DNA from: Bradyrhizobium sp. CCGUVB1N3
GTDB lineage: Bacteria; Pseudomonadota; Alphaproteobacteria; Rhizobiales; Xanthobacteraceae
Reading direction: 5' to 3'
DNA length: 64,000 nucleotides
Assembly (NCBI RefSeq): GCF_024199925.1
Contig: NZ_JANADR010000001.1
Span: forward strand, 3,534,001-3,598,000
This document shows positions 34,259-43,610 of the stretch, one piece after another. Each line of letters starts with the position of its first letter. Position 1 is the stretch's first letter. Under the pieces are notes generated by a model. That model made no database searches, was not told where the DNA came from, and worked only from the letters and a program-made list of their open reading frames with translations. Position numbers and translations under genes: made by a program.

Positions 34259-36424
34259 TCAATCGACGCCCGCATTCAGCCGGAATGCGTTCTCGACAAT
34301 TCTTAAACCTACCTCGCCGCCAAGCGACATCAGCGACTCCGGGTGGAACTGCACGCCGGCGACCGGCAGCGTCTTGTGCTCGAGCGCCATGGCGACGCCG
34401 TCCTCGGTGCTCGCCGTCACCGATAGAACATCCGGCATGCTGTCCCGTTCAACATACAGCGAATGATAGCGGCCGATCACGATCTCGTTCGGCAGGTTGC
34501 GCATCAGGCGCCCACCCCGCACCTGCACCCGCGACGGCCGGCCATGGGCGGGATGCGTCAGTTGCCCGAGCTCGCCGCCAAAATATTCGCCAATCGCCTG
34601 CACCCCGAGGCAGACGCCGAACACCGGCAGCTTGTTCTGAAGCGCCGCGTCGATGGTCTTCTTGATCCCGAAATCTTCGGGCCTACCCGGTCCGGGCGAC
34701 AGCACCAGCAAATCCCACGTCTTCTGCTTGAGCATGTCGAGCGCATGCACATAGCGGACCACGGTGACGCTGGCGCCGACCTGGCGGAAATAATCGGCGA
34801 GCATGTGCACGAAACTGTCGTCGTGGTCGATCAGCAGCACCTGCTTGCCCGAGCCGGTCGCATCGGGTGCGAAGGTCGACAGTGGTTTTGGTGGATCGCC
34901 GCGCAGCGCCTGGAACAGCGCCGCCGCCTTCACCTGGCACTCGCGGTCTTCTGCGGCCGGATCGGAATCGAACAGGCAGGTGGCACCGACGCGCACCTCG
35001 GCGAGGCCATCCTTCATCCGGATGGTGCGGATGGTCAGGCCGGTGTTGATGCTGCCGTCGAAATTCACCGCGCCGATCGCACCCGCATACCAGCGGCGCG
35101 GCGAGCGCTCGTGATCCTCGACGAACTGCATCGCCCAGAGCTTTGGCGCGCCGGTGACGGTGACGGCCCAGGCATGGGTGAGGAATGCGTCGAGGGCATC
35201 GAAGCCGGGACGCAACATGCCTTCGACATGGTCGACGGTGTGGAACAGCTTTGAGTAGGTCTCGATCTGCCGCCGTGCCAGCACCTTGATGCTACCGGGG
35301 ACGCAGACGCGCGCCTTGTCGTTGCGGTCGACGTCGGTGCACATGTTGAGCTCGAACTCGTCCTTCTCCGAATTCAGGAGCTGGCGGATCTGCTCGGCAT
35401 CGCCGATCGCGTCGGTGCCGCGCGCGATGGTGCCCGAGATCGGGCAGGTCTCGACCCGACGGCCGTCGGAGCGCACGAACATCTCGGGCGACGCCGACAC
35501 CAGGAATTCGCCGTCGCCGAGATTCATCAGCGCGCCGTAGGGCGACGGGTTGATGACGCAGAGGCGCTGGAACACTTCTGCCGGCGAACGCTCGCAGGGC
35601 TCGGCAAAGAGCTGTCCCGGCACGGCTTCGAAGAGATCGCCGCGGGCAAAGGCCGCGCGCGCGGTTTCCACCGTGGCCTGATATTCGCCCGGCGCGTGAT
35701 CGGCGAAGCCCTGCCGCGGCGTCTTCAGGTAAGGGCTATCCGCGGTCTCGCGCGGCAGGCCCTCGGTCGACCGGCCCTTCCATGTGAAGTCGTAGCTCAG
35801 CACCACGCCGCGGCCGGTGGCGCGGTCATAGGCGAGCAGGCGATCGGGCACGTAGAGCACGATGTCGCGCTGGTCCTTTTCGCGCGCGCGCTTCTGCACG
35901 AGGTCCTCGATCTGGAAGACGAGGTCGTAGGCGAAGGCGCCGAACAGGCCGAGCAGCCCGTCGTCATTGGCGGAAAAAGCAGCGACGAGATCGCGCACCA
36001 GCGACATCACGCTGGCGCGCCGCGTGCGCTGGTCCTCCTCGACCGGCGCATCGCCGCGGATGATGTGGCCGGCAAGCCGCGAGGCCGTCTTCTCGGAGAT
36101 CACCACACAGGGCTCGCGCAGGACGTCGGCGAGGAAGGCAATCAGCACCTGCCCGCGCTGGTTCAGCGCTTCGAGCTTGAAATTGACGCCTGATGTTTCG
36201 AGCTCGAGCGGCGGATCGGAGAAGCCGAGGTCAAAGCTCTCGTAGCGGCCGGGCACGGTCGTGCCCGACGACAGCACCACGCCGCGGCGGCGGTCGAGCA
36301 GGTTGACGAGATCGTCGAGCCGACTGGCGCCGCCGCTAAACTGTTCGGCCACGCGCGTGATCGAAAGACCCGCGCGGGTCACATAGTCGCTTCTGGCCGG
36401 AAGGGCAAAGACTGTCCTGTTCAT
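34259..36424 (-). CDS. trpE(G): Anthranilate synthase, fused TrpE-TrpG
   Basis: 721 residues, the fused form known from rhizobia and Azospirillum. It converts chorismate and glutamine to anthranilate, the first step to tryptophan. The TrpE half has CPISGTIARGTDAIGDAEQ, NDKARVCVPGSIKV, GAPKLWAMQFVEDHE and INTGLTIRTIRM. The amidotransferase half starts near residue 520 with VLLIDHDDSFVHMLADYF, has LSPGPGRPEDFG, the nucleophile Cys in VFGVCLGVQAIGE, and the final His and Glu in VQFHPESLMS. A leader peptide with adjacent Trp codons lies upstream (36552), so attenuation by tryptophan is likely. Confidence 0.97.
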   Translation of the reverse strand: MNRTVFALPARSDYVTRAGLSITRVAEQFSGGASRLDDLVNLLDRRRGVVLSSGTTVPGRYESFDLGFSDPPLELETSGVNFKLEALNQRGQVLIAFLADVLREPCVVISEKTASRLAGHIIRGDAPVEEDQRTRRASVMSLVRDLVAAFSANDDGLLGLFGAFAYDLVFQIEDLVQKRAREKDQRDIVLYVPDRLLAYDRATGRGVVLSYDFTWKGRSTEGLPRETADSPYLKTPRQGFADHAPGEYQATVETARAAFARGDLFEAVPGQLFAEPCERSPAEVFQRLCVINPSPYGALMNLGDGEFLVSASPEMFVRSDGRRVETCPISGTIARGTDAIGDAEQIRQLLNSEKDEFELNMCTDVDRNDKARVCVPGSIKVLARRQIETYSKLFHTVDHVEGMLRPGFDALDAFLTHAWAVTVTGAPKLWAMQFVEDHERSPRRWYAGAIGAVNFDGSINTGLTIRTIRMKDGLAEVRVGATCLFDSDPAAEDRECQVKAAALFQALRGDPPKPLSTFAPDATGSGKQVLLIDHDDSFVHMLADYFRQVGASVTVVRYVHALDMLKQKTWDLLVLSPGPGRPEDFGIKKTIDAALQNKLPVFGVCLGVQAIGEYFGGELGQLTHPAHGRPSRVQVRGGRLMRNLPNEIVIGRYHSLYVERDSMPDVLSVTASTEDGVAMALEHKTLPVAGVQFHPESLMSLGGEVGLRIVENAFRLNAGVD

Positions 36425-36487
36425 GTGATCCTCTTGGGCTCCTCTTACGAGACTTGCCGAGGGAACGCCACACAGGACAAACGATCA

Positions 36488-36511
36488 GGCCGCCGCACTG
36501 CGTTGGCGACC
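36488..36511 (-). terminator. Possible attenuator hairpin of trpE(G)
   Basis: On the transcribed strand GGTCGCC pairs with GGCGGCC across a 10-base loop (one G-U pair). It is followed by TGATCGTTTG, a weak T stretch. It lies between the leader peptide and the trpE(G) start, where an attenuator is expected. Confidence 0.4.
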
Positions 36512-36544
36512 TTCGACGATTTAGGGAAACGAAATCGCACCGGC

Positions 36545-36561
36545 CACCTCTTTAGGAGGTG
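36545..36561 (-). promoter_or_regulatory. Leader hairpin at the end of trpL
   Basis: CACCTC and GAGGTG are perfect 6-bp arms with a 5-base loop. The stem covers the last codons and stop of the leader peptide, so a ribosome stalled at the Trp codons or released at the stop would leave it in different states. Confidence 0.55.
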
Positions 36562-36599
36562 CGCCACCAACGACGGGATGGGCGGACAGCGGTGCTCAT
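36552..36599 (-). CDS. trpL: trp leader peptide with tandem Trp codons
   Basis: A 15-residue frame, MSTAVRPSRRWWRTS, starts at 36599 and stops at 36552, 128 bases before trpE(G). Adjacent Trp codons (36564-36569) are rare by chance and are the mark of attenuation leaders; rhizobial trpE(G) genes are known to have them. A hairpin starts right behind. The ribosome site is poor, which weakens the case slightly. Confidence 0.7.
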   Translation of the reverse strand: MSTAVRPSRRWWRTS

Positions 36600-36664
36600 G
36601 GGAGCAACTACACACCATGGCGCGGGGACGGCGTCAAGATGCCTTCCACCTGCCGTAGCCCGGA

Positions 36665-37090
36665 TCAATACGCCCCGACCTCATATCCGATCGCCCGGAA
36701 GCCGGCGTCGGGGGCATAGCGGAATTCGAAGGTGAACTCGGAATTCGTGTCATGCCAGGTCAGCGCGCAGCGGCCATCGGGCAGCGACAGGAGCTTTGCG
36801 GTGTGCAGATGCTTGCGCATGAAGGGCGTGAACAGCGAGTCGTAGCGTTGCAGGAATTCGGCTTCGGTCTTGACCGGACCGCTCTGCACATCGTGCTTGC
36901 CTTCCCCCGACCAATACTCGACGGGAAAGGAGATCAGCTTGACGATGCGATTCTTGTCGTTCGCATTCGCCGCGCCTTCGAAGTCGGTCCGGAAAGCCCC
37001 GAATTCCGGCCCGTTACACGCGGGATCCTTGGCCCAACAAGGCGCCGCAAGGCCGGTCACGAACAATGATGCGATCAGGAAGGCTTTCAT
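36665..37090 (-). CDS. Secreted protein of unknown function
   Basis: 141 residues from ATG 37090. MKAFLIASLFVTGLAAPCWAK is a clear signal peptide. The mature part begins DPACNGPEFGAFRTDFEGA, and holds VKLISFPVEYWSGEGKHD and CALTWHDTNSEFTFEFRY. Cys residues at the beginning and in the last third could form a disulfide. I do not recognise the family; small exported proteins of this shape are common in Bradyrhizobium. The frame upstream of 37090 is low-complexity and not coding. Confidence 0.65.
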   Translation of the reverse strand: MKAFLIASLFVTGLAAPCWAKDPACNGPEFGAFRTDFEGAANANDKNRIVKLISFPVEYWSGEGKHDVQSGPVKTEAEFLQRYDSLFTPFMRKHLHTAKLLSLPDGRCALTWHDTNSEFTFEFRYAPDAGFRAIGYEVGAY

Positions 37091-37205
37091 GGGGGATGCT
37101 CGGCGCCAATGTGTTGGCTCCGACGCAGCAGAGTGCCTGACTGCGCCGGAGCGACCGCCCGACACCGGTCGGCCTGCCTTGTGTCGCATCAGCTCGGCTC
37201 TGCGT

Positions 37206-37880
37206 TCATCCCAGATGCTTCCTGAAGAACTCCGTCGCGCGGCCCCAGGCGAGCTCGGCGGCTTCGCGGTCGTGCACGGCCTGGCGCTGCTCGTTGACGA
37301 AGGCGTGCTCGGCGTCATAGCGGAACAGCTCGAGCGACTTGCCGGCGGCCTTCATGGCCTTTTCGAAACCACCGACGAGCTCCGGCGTGCACCAATCGTC
37401 CTTGTTAGCGAAATGCGCCTGGAGCGGGATCTTGACGTCAGAAGGCTTGGCCGCCTGCTCCGGTGGGATGCCATAGAATACGACGCCGGCCGCGAGCTCC
37501 GGGATCTTGGTGGCGCCGATGATGGTCACCGCACCGCCGAGGCAAAAGCCGGTCAGGCCGACCTTGGCGCTGTTGCGCGCGAGATATTGCGCGGCGCCGC
37601 GCACGGTCTGCGTGGTGGCGTCCATGAAATCGAGCGAGTTCATCTCGCGATTGGCCGCATCGGTGTCGTGATAGGGCACCACCTTGCCCTTGTAGAGATC
37701 GGGCGCGAGCGCATCGAAGCCGGCGAGCGCAAAGCGGTCGCACAGGCCCTTGATCTGATCCGACAGTCCCCACCATTCCTGGATCACGACCACGCCCGGC
37801 GCATTGCCGCGCGCGGCATTGGCGAGATAGCCCGACGCATCCTTGCCGTCCGGACGCTTGAAGGTGATGACGGTGCCCAT
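37206..37880 (-). CDS. Dienelactone hydrolase family protein
   Basis: 224 residues from ATG 37880. The alpha/beta hydrolase fold has the nucleophile Cys in VGLTGFCLGGAVT, the oxyanion region VVVIQEWWGLSDQIKG, the acid Asp in AHFANKDDWCTPE and His in YDAEHAFVNEQR. Dienelactone hydrolases open lactone rings in chloroaromatic breakdown, but most members have unknown substrates. The longer frame up to 38111 lies in a type B repeat. It is transcribed leftward like its neighbours. Confidence 0.92.
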   Translation of the reverse strand: MGTVITFKRPDGKDASGYLANAARGNAPGVVVIQEWWGLSDQIKGLCDRFALAGFDALAPDLYKGKVVPYHDTDAANREMNSLDFMDATTQTVRGAAQYLARNSAKVGLTGFCLGGAVTIIGATKIPELAAGVVFYGIPPEQAAKPSDVKIPLQAHFANKDDWCTPELVGGFEKAMKAAGKSLELFRYDAEHAFVNEQRQAVHDREAAELAWGRATEFFRKHLG

Positions 37881-37965
37881 GCTTTCCTCCGACGAGTTTC
37901 TGGGGGCGTTGTGTGCATTTTGGCTGGTGTATCCGCGATAAGCAATCGCACCGAACAACACACTC

Positions 37966-38098
37966 TCGTGCCCCGGATGCAATGCAGTGCGCCGCCCTTC
38001 GCGGCGTGGTGCATTGCTGATCCGGGGTCCAGCCGTGGGCACGCTGGGTCCCGGCTCTGCGCAGCAGCGTTGCACGCTGCAGCGCGTCCGGGACGCGA
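37966..38098. repeat. Intergenic palindromic repeat, type B
   Basis: TCTCGTGCCCCGGATGCAATG at the left end and CAGCGCGTCCGGGACGCGA at the right end resemble the ends of 10920-11060. In between lie GTGCATTGCTGATCCGGG and GGGTCCCGGCTCTGCGCAG, parts of the same pattern. Confidence 0.65.
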
Positions 38099-38109
38099 AC
38101 GCCGCCAAC

Positions 38110-38137
38110 AAAAAAGCCCCCTTGCGGGGGCTTTTTC
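38110..38137 (-). terminator. Rho-independent terminator after fbcH
   Basis: On the minus strand GCCCCC-GCAA-GGGGGC is followed by TTTTTTG, a strong stem with a T run, 23 bases after the fbcH stop. The plus-strand reading also ends with a T run, so it may work both ways. Confidence 0.85.
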
Positions 38138-38159
38138 ATTTCCATGGCTATACGGCCGC

Positions 38160-40223
38160 TCAATGCGCGGCGGCCCAGACCTTCTTCTTGGTGAAGTACA
38201 TCAAACCGGTGAAGATGATCAGGAACACGAACACCTGGAAGCCGAGCTGCTTGCGCGCTTCCATGTGCGGCTCCGCGGTCCACATCAGGAACGTGGTGAC
38301 GTCCTTGGCGTATTGCGCGACCGTGGTCGGCGAGCCGTCGTCATAGGTGACCTGGCCGTCGTTCAGCGGCTTCGGCATCTTGATGGCGTGGCCCGGGAAG
38401 TACTTGTTGAAGTAGGAGCCCTCCGGGATGGTCACACCTTCCGGCGCCTTCTCCTCAAAGCCCTGGAGCACTGCCGCGACATAATCCGGGCCCTGCTCCT
38501 GGTACTGGGTGAAGAAGTCGAAGATGAACCAGGGGAAGCCGCGGCCGTAGGAACGCGCCTTGGTGATCAGCGACAGGTCGGGCGGCGCCGCACCGCCGTT
38601 CGCCGCGCGAGCCGCCTGCTCGTTCGGGAAGGGCGACGGGAAGTAATCCGCCGGGCGGCCCGGGCGCTCGAACATCTCGCCCTGGTCGTTCGGACCGTCC
38701 TTGATCTTGTACTCGGAGGCAAACGCCGACGCCTGCGCCACGGAATAGCCGGGGCCGCCGGCTTCCGCGAGGTTGCGGAAGGCGACGTAGGACAGGCCGT
38801 GGCAGTTGGCGCAGACCTCCTTGTAGACCTTCAGGCCGCGCTGCAGCGCGCCGCGGTCGAACTTGCCGAAGGGACCTGCGAACGACCACTTGATGCCCGG
38901 CGGCCTGTCGGAGCCTTCCGAAGCACGGGCATCCCCGAGCGTGCCGGCGAACAGGGCGCCGGCAGCGACCAGCGCGACCACGACGGAGGCCGCGACCTTG
39001 CCGCCCCTGGCCAGCACCGCGTCCGCGATCGAGTTCGGCACCGGCCGCGGGGTCTCGATGCGGGAGAGCAGCGGCAGCACGATCAGGAAGTAGGCGAAGT
39101 AGCAGACCGTGAGCACGCGGCCGGCGATCACGTAGATGCCCTCCGGCGGCTGCGCGCCGAGATAGCCGAGCAGGATGCAGACCACGACGAAGATCCAGAA
39201 GAACTGCTTAGCGAGCGGACGATACTTCGAGGACCTCGTCTTGGCGCTGTCGAGCCAGGGCAGGAAGGCCAGCACGATGATCGCCGAGAACATCGCGATG
39301 ACGCCAGCGAGCTTGTTCGGGATCGAGCGCAGGATCGCGTAGAACGGCAGGTAGTACCATTCCGGCACGATGTGCGGCGGCGTCACGCCCGGGTTCGCCG
39401 GGATGTAGTTGTCGGCGTCGCCGAGATAGTTCGGCATGTAGAAGATGAACCAGGCAAAGAGGATCGTGAAGCAGGACACGCCGAACAAGTCCTTGATCGT
39501 CGCATACGGCGTGAACGCCACCGTGTCCTTTTCCGTCTTGGCTTCGACGCCGTCCGGATTGTTCTGGCCGGCGACGTGCAGCGCCCAGACATGCAGGACG
39601 ACGACGCCAGCGATCAGGAACGGCAGCAGATAGTGCAGCGAGAAGAAGCGGTTCAGCGTCGGGTTGCCGACGGAGTAGCCGCCCCACAGCAGCGTCACGA
39701 TGCTCTCGCCGAAATAGGGAATAGCGGAGAACAGGTTGGTGATGACGGTGGCGCCCCAGAAGCTCATCTGGCCCCACGGCAGCACGTAGCCCATGAAGCC
39801 GGTCGCCATCATCAAGAGATAGATGATGACGCCGAGGATCCACAGCACCTCGCGCGGCTCCTTGTAGGAGCCGTAGTACAGGCCGCGCAGCATGTGGACG
39901 TAGACGGCGAAGAAGAACATCGACGCGCCGCAGGCGTGCATGTTGCGGAGCAGCCAGCCGTAGTTCACGTCGCGCACGATCAGCTCGACCGACTTGAAGG
40001 CGAGATCGGCATGCGGCGTGTAGTGCATCGCCAGGATCACGCCGGTGACGATCTGCATCCCGAGCATGAAGGACAGGATGGCGCCGAAGGTCCACCAGTA
40101 GTTCAGGTTACGCGGCGTCGGATAGGCGACAAACGAGGAGTGCATAAGACCAAAGATCGGCAGCCGCCGCTCGATCCATTTCAGGGCTGGATTGCTCGGC
40201 TGGTAGTCGGAGGGTCCGCTCAT
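38160..40223 (-). CDS. fbcH: Cytochrome b/c1 fusion of the bc1 complex
   Basis: 687 residues. The first 420 or so are cytochrome b, with eight membrane helices, heme-binding His residues in helices B and D, and the quinol-site motif [13 protein letters not shown] near residue 287. The rest is cytochrome c1, with its signal-like helix [16 protein letters not shown], the heme site [13 protein letters not shown] near 470, and a C-terminal anchor [21 protein letters not shown]. In Bradyrhizobium japonicum the fbcH product is cut into the two proteins after translation (known from that organism). It follows fbcF by 65 bases and ends at a strong terminator. Confidence 0.97.
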   Translation of the reverse strand: MSGPSDYQPSNPALKWIERRLPIFGLMHSSFVAYPTPRNLNYWWTFGAILSFMLGMQIVTGVILAMHYTPHADLAFKSVELIVRDVNYGWLLRNMHACGASMFFFAVYVHMLRGLYYGSYKEPREVLWILGVIIYLLMMATGFMGYVLPWGQMSFWGATVITNLFSAIPYFGESIVTLLWGGYSVGNPTLNRFFSLHYLLPFLIAGVVVLHVWALHVAGQNNPDGVEAKTEKDTVAFTPYATIKDLFGVSCFTILFAWFIFYMPNYLGDADNYIPANPGVTPPHIVPEWYYLPFYAILRSIPNKLAGVIAMFSAIIVLAFLPWLDSAKTRSSKYRPLAKQFFWIFVVVCILLGYLGAQPPEGIYVIAGRVLTVCYFAYFLIVLPLLSRIETPRPVPNSIADAVLARGGKVAASVVVALVAAGALFAGTLGDARASEGSDRPPGIKWSFAGPFGKFDRGALQRGLKVYKEVCANCHGLSYVAFRNLAEAGGPGYSVAQASAFASEYKIKDGPNDQGEMFERPGRPADYFPSPFPNEQAARAANGGAAPPDLSLITKARSYGRGFPWFIFDFFTQYQEQGPDYVAAVLQGFEEKAPEGVTIPEGSYFNKYFPGHAIKMPKPLNDGQVTYDDGSPTTVAQYAKDVTTFLMWTAEPHMEARKQLGFQVFVFLIIFTGLMYFTKKKVWAAAH

Positions 40224-40288
40224 GATGCGATCCTGAGGAAATAAACGACGACGCGACGGCGCGAAGCTTCGGACGCGGGGTCCGAAGC

Positions 40289-40819
40289 TCAGCCGATCTG
40301 GATTTTGGTGTCGGAGACGAACTGGTAGGGCGGCACCGGCAGGTTTGCGGGTGCGGGCCCCTGGCGGATGCGCCCCGACGAATCATACTGCGAGCCGTGG
40401 CAGGGGCAGAAGAATCCGTCGTAATTGCCCTCATGGGCGATCGGGATGCAGCCAAGATGGGTGCAGATGCCGATCACGACCAGCCACTGGTCGTGCCCGG
40501 CCTTGACCCTGGCCTCGTCGGACTGCGGATCGGGCAGGCTCGCGACGTTGACCGCGCGCGCCTCTTCGATCTGCTTCTTGGTGCGGTGGCTGATGTAGAT
40601 CGGCTTGCCGCGCCAGAACACCTTGATGTCCTGGCCCTCGGCGACCGGGGTCAGATCGACCTCGATCGGCGCGCCGGCGGCGATCGTCGAGGCGTCCGGA
40701 TTCATCTGGGAAATGAACGGCCAGAGCGTCGCAACGCCCCCTACTGCCGCTGCTGCCCCCGTTGCAACGAAAAGGAAATCACGGCGTGTCGGATGGTCCG
40801 CCGAAGACGCTGTCGTCAC
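40289..40819 (-). CDS. fbcF: Rieske iron-sulphur subunit of the bc1 complex
   Basis: 176 residues from GTG 40819. [22 protein letters not shown] is a twin-arginine-type N-terminal anchor. The 2Fe-2S site is formed by [13 protein letters not shown] and [15 protein letters not shown], two Cys and two His. The subunit carries an electron from ubiquinol to cytochrome c1. This is the first gene of the fbcFH operon. I chose the GTG because it gives the full Tat signal. Confidence 0.96.
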   Translation of the reverse strand: MTTASSADHPTRRDFLFVATGAAAAVGGVATLWPFISQMNPDASTIAAGAPIEVDLTPVAEGQDIKVFWRGKPIYISHRTKKQIEEARAVNVASLPDPQSDEARVKAGHDQWLVVIGICTHLGCIPIAHEGNYDGFFCPCHGSQYDSSGRIRQGPAPANLPVPPYQFVSDTKIQIG

Positions 40820-41097
40820 GATTCCAACCCTTTCTTCTTATGCGACCGGCGGAACCGCCCCAGGGGGCGCCCAAAGGTCCCCAGAACAGGCTGCCGGCGC
40901 CCGCGGCCCCCCGCGGCGGCAGAACTTTGCTTGATCCGCGCCAAAACGAGCGAAACAGCAGTCCAGAATCGTTCTATTGGCACCCTTGCCGGGCGAGCGC
41001 AAGCCCGCTATCGGCGCGGAAGCGTGCAATGCACGAATTCCGCGGCCAGCGATGTTTCATTGAGACATTTCCGGCCCGCACCACCCCCCCGCAGCCC

Positions 41098-41556
41098 ATG
41101 CAGATAGCGCTTTTCCAACCCGACATCCCCCAGAACACCGGCACGATTCTCAGGCTCTGCGCCTGTCTGGACATGGCCGCCCATATCATCGAGCCGGCGG
41201 GTTTTCCCGTCTCCGACCGCTTGTTCCGCCGGGCGGGAATGGACTATCTGGACCAGGTCAGCGTCACCCGTCACGACTCCTGGTCGAAATTTGAGGCATG
41301 GCGCACGGAACAAGGGTACCGGCTGCTGCTGTTCACCACCAAGGGAGCGACCAACTACCTTGATTTTCGCTACCAGCCGTCGGACATCCTGCTGCTCGGG
41401 CGCGAGAGCGCAGGCGTTACCGACGAGGTGGTCGCGGCCGCGGATGCGCGGCTCGTGATCCCGATCAAGCCGGGGCTGCGCTCGCTCAATGTGGCGATGA
41501 CCGCGGCGATGGCCGCAGGCGAAGCGCTGCGGCAGGTCCGGAACCAATCCGCCTAG
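41098..41556 (+). CDS. trmL: tRNA (cytidine/uridine-34-2'-O)-methyltransferase
   Basis: 152 residues from ATG 41098. It methylates the wobble nucleotide of tRNA-Leu. The SPOUT fold shows in MQIALFQPDIPQNTGTILR, LLLFTTKGATNYLDF, DILLLGRESAGVTDEV and the knot region IPIKPGLRSLNVAMTAAMA. A longer frame upstream of 41098 is out of the family and crosses the fbcF promoter region. It is divergent from fbcF. It is followed closely by queE, so the modification genes may form one transcript. Confidence 0.94.
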   Translation: MQIALFQPDIPQNTGTILRLCACLDMAAHIIEPAGFPVSDRLFRRAGMDYLDQVSVTRHDSWSKFEAWRTEQGYRLLLFTTKGATNYLDFRYQPSDILLLGRESAGVTDEVVAAADARLVIPIKPGLRSLNVAMTAAMAAGEALRQVRNQSA

Positions 41557-41571
41557 AATGTTTGGGAGAGC

Positions 41572-42207
41572 ATGGTGAGTTACGCGGTCAAGGAAATCTT
41601 CCTGACGCTGCAAGGTGAAGGCGCCCAGGCCGGACGCGCTTCCGTGTTCTGCCGCTTTGCCGGCTGCAACCTCTGGAGCGGCCGCGAGGCCGACCGCGCC
41701 GGCGCCGTCTGCCAATTCTGCGACACGGACTTCGTCGGCACCGACGGCACGCTGGGCGGGCGCTACGCCAGCGCGGCGGACCTTGCGGCGACGATCGCCG
41801 CGCAATGGACGGGAACCGACGGTAACCGTTATGTCGTCCTGACCGGTGGCGAACCGCTGTTGCAGGTAGACGCCCCGCTGGTCGATGCGCTACACGCGAA
41901 CGGCTTCGAGATCGGGGTCGAGACCAACGGTACGATCCTTCCGCCTGATGGCCTCGACTGGATCTGCGTCAGTCCGAAAGCGGGAAGCGATCTCGTCGTG
42001 CGGCGCGGTCACGAGTTGAAGCTGGTCTATCCGCAAGCGCAGGCGCTGCCGGAAGCTTTCGAAGGCCTCGCCTTCGAGCGGTTCTCGCTGCAACCGATGG
42101 ACGGGCTGGATGTGGCCGAGAACACAGCGCGCGCCATCGACTATTGCCTGCGCCACCCGCAATGGCGGCTCAGCGTACAAACACACAAGACGCTCGGCAT
42201 CAGGTAG
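41572..42207 (+). CDS. queE: 7-carboxy-7-deazaguanine synthase (radical SAM)
   Basis: 211 residues. It turns 6-carboxytetrahydropterin into 7-carboxy-7-deazaguanine on the way to preQ0 and queuosine. The cluster-binding Cys set is RFAGCNLWSG and CQFCDTDF, spaced C-x14-C-x2-C, the version with a long insert seen in E. coli-like and alphaproteobacterial QueE. VVLTGGEPLLQ is the SAM-contacting GGE motif. It lies 15 bases after trmL and 30 before queD. Confidence 0.95.
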   Translation: MVSYAVKEIFLTLQGEGAQAGRASVFCRFAGCNLWSGREADRAGAVCQFCDTDFVGTDGTLGGRYASAADLAATIAAQWTGTDGNRYVVLTGGEPLLQVDAPLVDALHANGFEIGVETNGTILPPDGLDWICVSPKAGSDLVVRRGHELKLVYPQAQALPEAFEGLAFERFSLQPMDGLDVAENTARAIDYCLRHPQWRLSVQTHKTLGIR

Positions 42208-42237
42208 CTGGCATCAGATAGGACTGACGTTCACAAG

Positions 42238-42603
42238 ATGTGGGAATTGACGAAATCATTCCGCTTCGAGGCAGCGCATACGCTGTCGGGTACGACCTTT
42301 GGCGCGGCGAGCGAAGAGATTCACGGCCACTCCTTCCGCGCCGAGGTGAGCTTGCGCGGCACGCCCGATCCCGTGACCGGCATGGTGGTCGATCTCGGCC
42401 TCGTCCAGCGCGCGATCGAGGACGTACGGCTGACGCTCGACCACAAGTTTCTCAACAAGATCGAGGCGCTGGGCACCCCGACGCTTGAAAACCTCTCGCG
42501 CTTCGTCTGGGAGCGTCTTGCACATCTCGGCGGGCTGACCCGCGTCAGCATCCATCGCGACAGTTGCAACGAGAGCTGCGCCTATTACGGTCCGCAGGGT
42601 TAG
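42238..42603 (+). CDS. queD: 6-carboxy-5,6,7,8-tetrahydropterin synthase
   Basis: 121 residues. It converts dihydroneopterin triphosphate to the substrate of Que[21 protein letters not shown] and [13 protein letters not shown] provide the three zinc His residues, and LDHKFLNKI is the catalytic region; the final ESCAYYG carries the Glu for pterin binding. Gene order trmL-queE-queD groups wobble-position tRNA modification. FolE and queC are elsewhere. Confidence 0.95.
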   Translation: MWELTKSFRFEAAHTLSGTTFGAASEEIHGHSFRAEVSLRGTPDPVTGMVVDLGLVQRAIEDVRLTLDHKFLNKIEALGTPTLENLSRFVWERLAHLGGLTRVSIHRDSCNESCAYYGPQG

Positions 42604-42607
42604 ACTT

Positions 42608-42697
42608 CGTAGGGTGGGCAAAGCGTAGCGTGCCCACCATTCAAGACGACGATCAAAGTGGTGGGCACGGCGCAAGCGCGCCTTTGCCCACCCTACG
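42608..42697. repeat. Intergenic palindromic repeat, type C
   Basis: CGTAGGGTGGGCAAAGCG and CGCCTTTGCCCACCCTACG form the outer stem; GTGCCCACCA and TGGTGGGCAC the inner one. Same element as 18725-18815. It starts 5 bases after the queD stop and ends 26 bases before hemF. Confidence 0.75.
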
Positions 42698-42722
42698 AGC
42701 CGGTCCGCTTTGGGATTTAGAT

Positions 42723-43610
42723 ATGGACGTTTCTACGATTGACGGCCGCAAGGCACGCGCGCGGAGCTGGTTCGAGTCTCTGCGCGACGACATCTGCGCA
42801 AGCTTCGAGCGGCTCGAGGACGACGCGCCGCAAGAGCTCTATCCCGGTTCGGCCGGCCGCTTCGTGCGCACGCCCTGGCAGCGCACCGACCACTCTGGCG
42901 CGCCGGGCGGCGGCGGCGTGATGTCGATGATGTACGGCCGCCTGTTCGAGAAGGTCGGCGTGCACTGCTCGACCGTGCATGGCGAGTTCGCCCCCGAGTT
43001 TCGCGCGCAGATCCCGGGCGCGGCGGACGATCCGCGGTTCTGGGCGTCGGGCATCTCGCTGATCGCGCATATGCGCAATCCCAACGTGCCCGCCGTGCAC
43101 ATGAACACGCGCTTCGTCGTCACGACGAAAGCCTGGTTCGGCGGCGGCGCCGACCTCACTCCCGTGCTCGACCGGCGGCGCACGCAGGAGGATGCGGACA
43201 CGATCGCCTTCCACGCCGCGATGCAGGAAGCCTGCGCCGGGCAGAACGGCGTTGCCGACTACGACAAGTACAAGAAATGGTGCGACGAGTATTTCTATCT
43301 GCCGCACCGCAAAGAGGCCCGCGGCATCGGCGGCATCTTCTACGACTGGCATGACAGCGGCGACTGGGAAGCCGACCTCGCCTTCACCAAGGATGTCGGC
43401 CGCGCCTTCCTGAAGGTCTATCCGGAACTGGTGCGGCGCAATTTCGCTGATGCCTGGACGCCCGCCGATCGCGAGGAACAGTTGATCCGGCGCGGGCGCT
43501 ACGTCGAGTTCAACCTGCTCTACGACCGCGGCACGATCTTCGGGCTGAAGACCGGCGGCAATGTGGATTCGATCCTGTCTTCGCTGCCGCCGGAAGTGAA
43601 ATGGCCATGA
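42723..43610 (+). CDS. hemF: Coproporphyrinogen III oxidase, aerobic
   Basis: 295 residues from ATG 42723. The oxygen-dependent enzyme decarboxylates two propionates of coproporphyrinogen III in heme synthesis. Seen are [72 protein letters not shown] and [20 protein letters not shown], all family signatures. A longer frame upstream runs through the type C repeat and is not used. The next gene overlaps it by 10 bases. Confidence 0.97.
   Translation: MDVSTIDGRKARARSWFESLRDDICASFERLEDDAPQELYPGSAGRFVRTPWQRTDHSGAPGGGGVMSMMYGRLFEKVGVHCSTVHGEFAPEFRAQIPGAADDPRFWASGISLIAHMRNPNVPAVHMNTRFVVTTKAWFGGGADLTPVLDRRRTQEDADTIAFHAAMQEACAGQNGVADYDKYKKWCDEYFYLPHRKEARGIGGIFYDWHDSGDWEADLAFTKDVGRAFLKVYPELVRRNFADAWTPADREEQLIRRGRYVEFNLLYDRGTIFGLKTGGNVDSILSSLPPEVKWP

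Noticed and set aside
36870..40244. A 1124-residue open frame on the plus strand over fbcH
   Set aside because: It is antisense to the well-recognised cytochrome b/c1 and hydrolase genes, is full of Arg, His, Asp and Glu as GC-rich antisense frames are, and matches no family.
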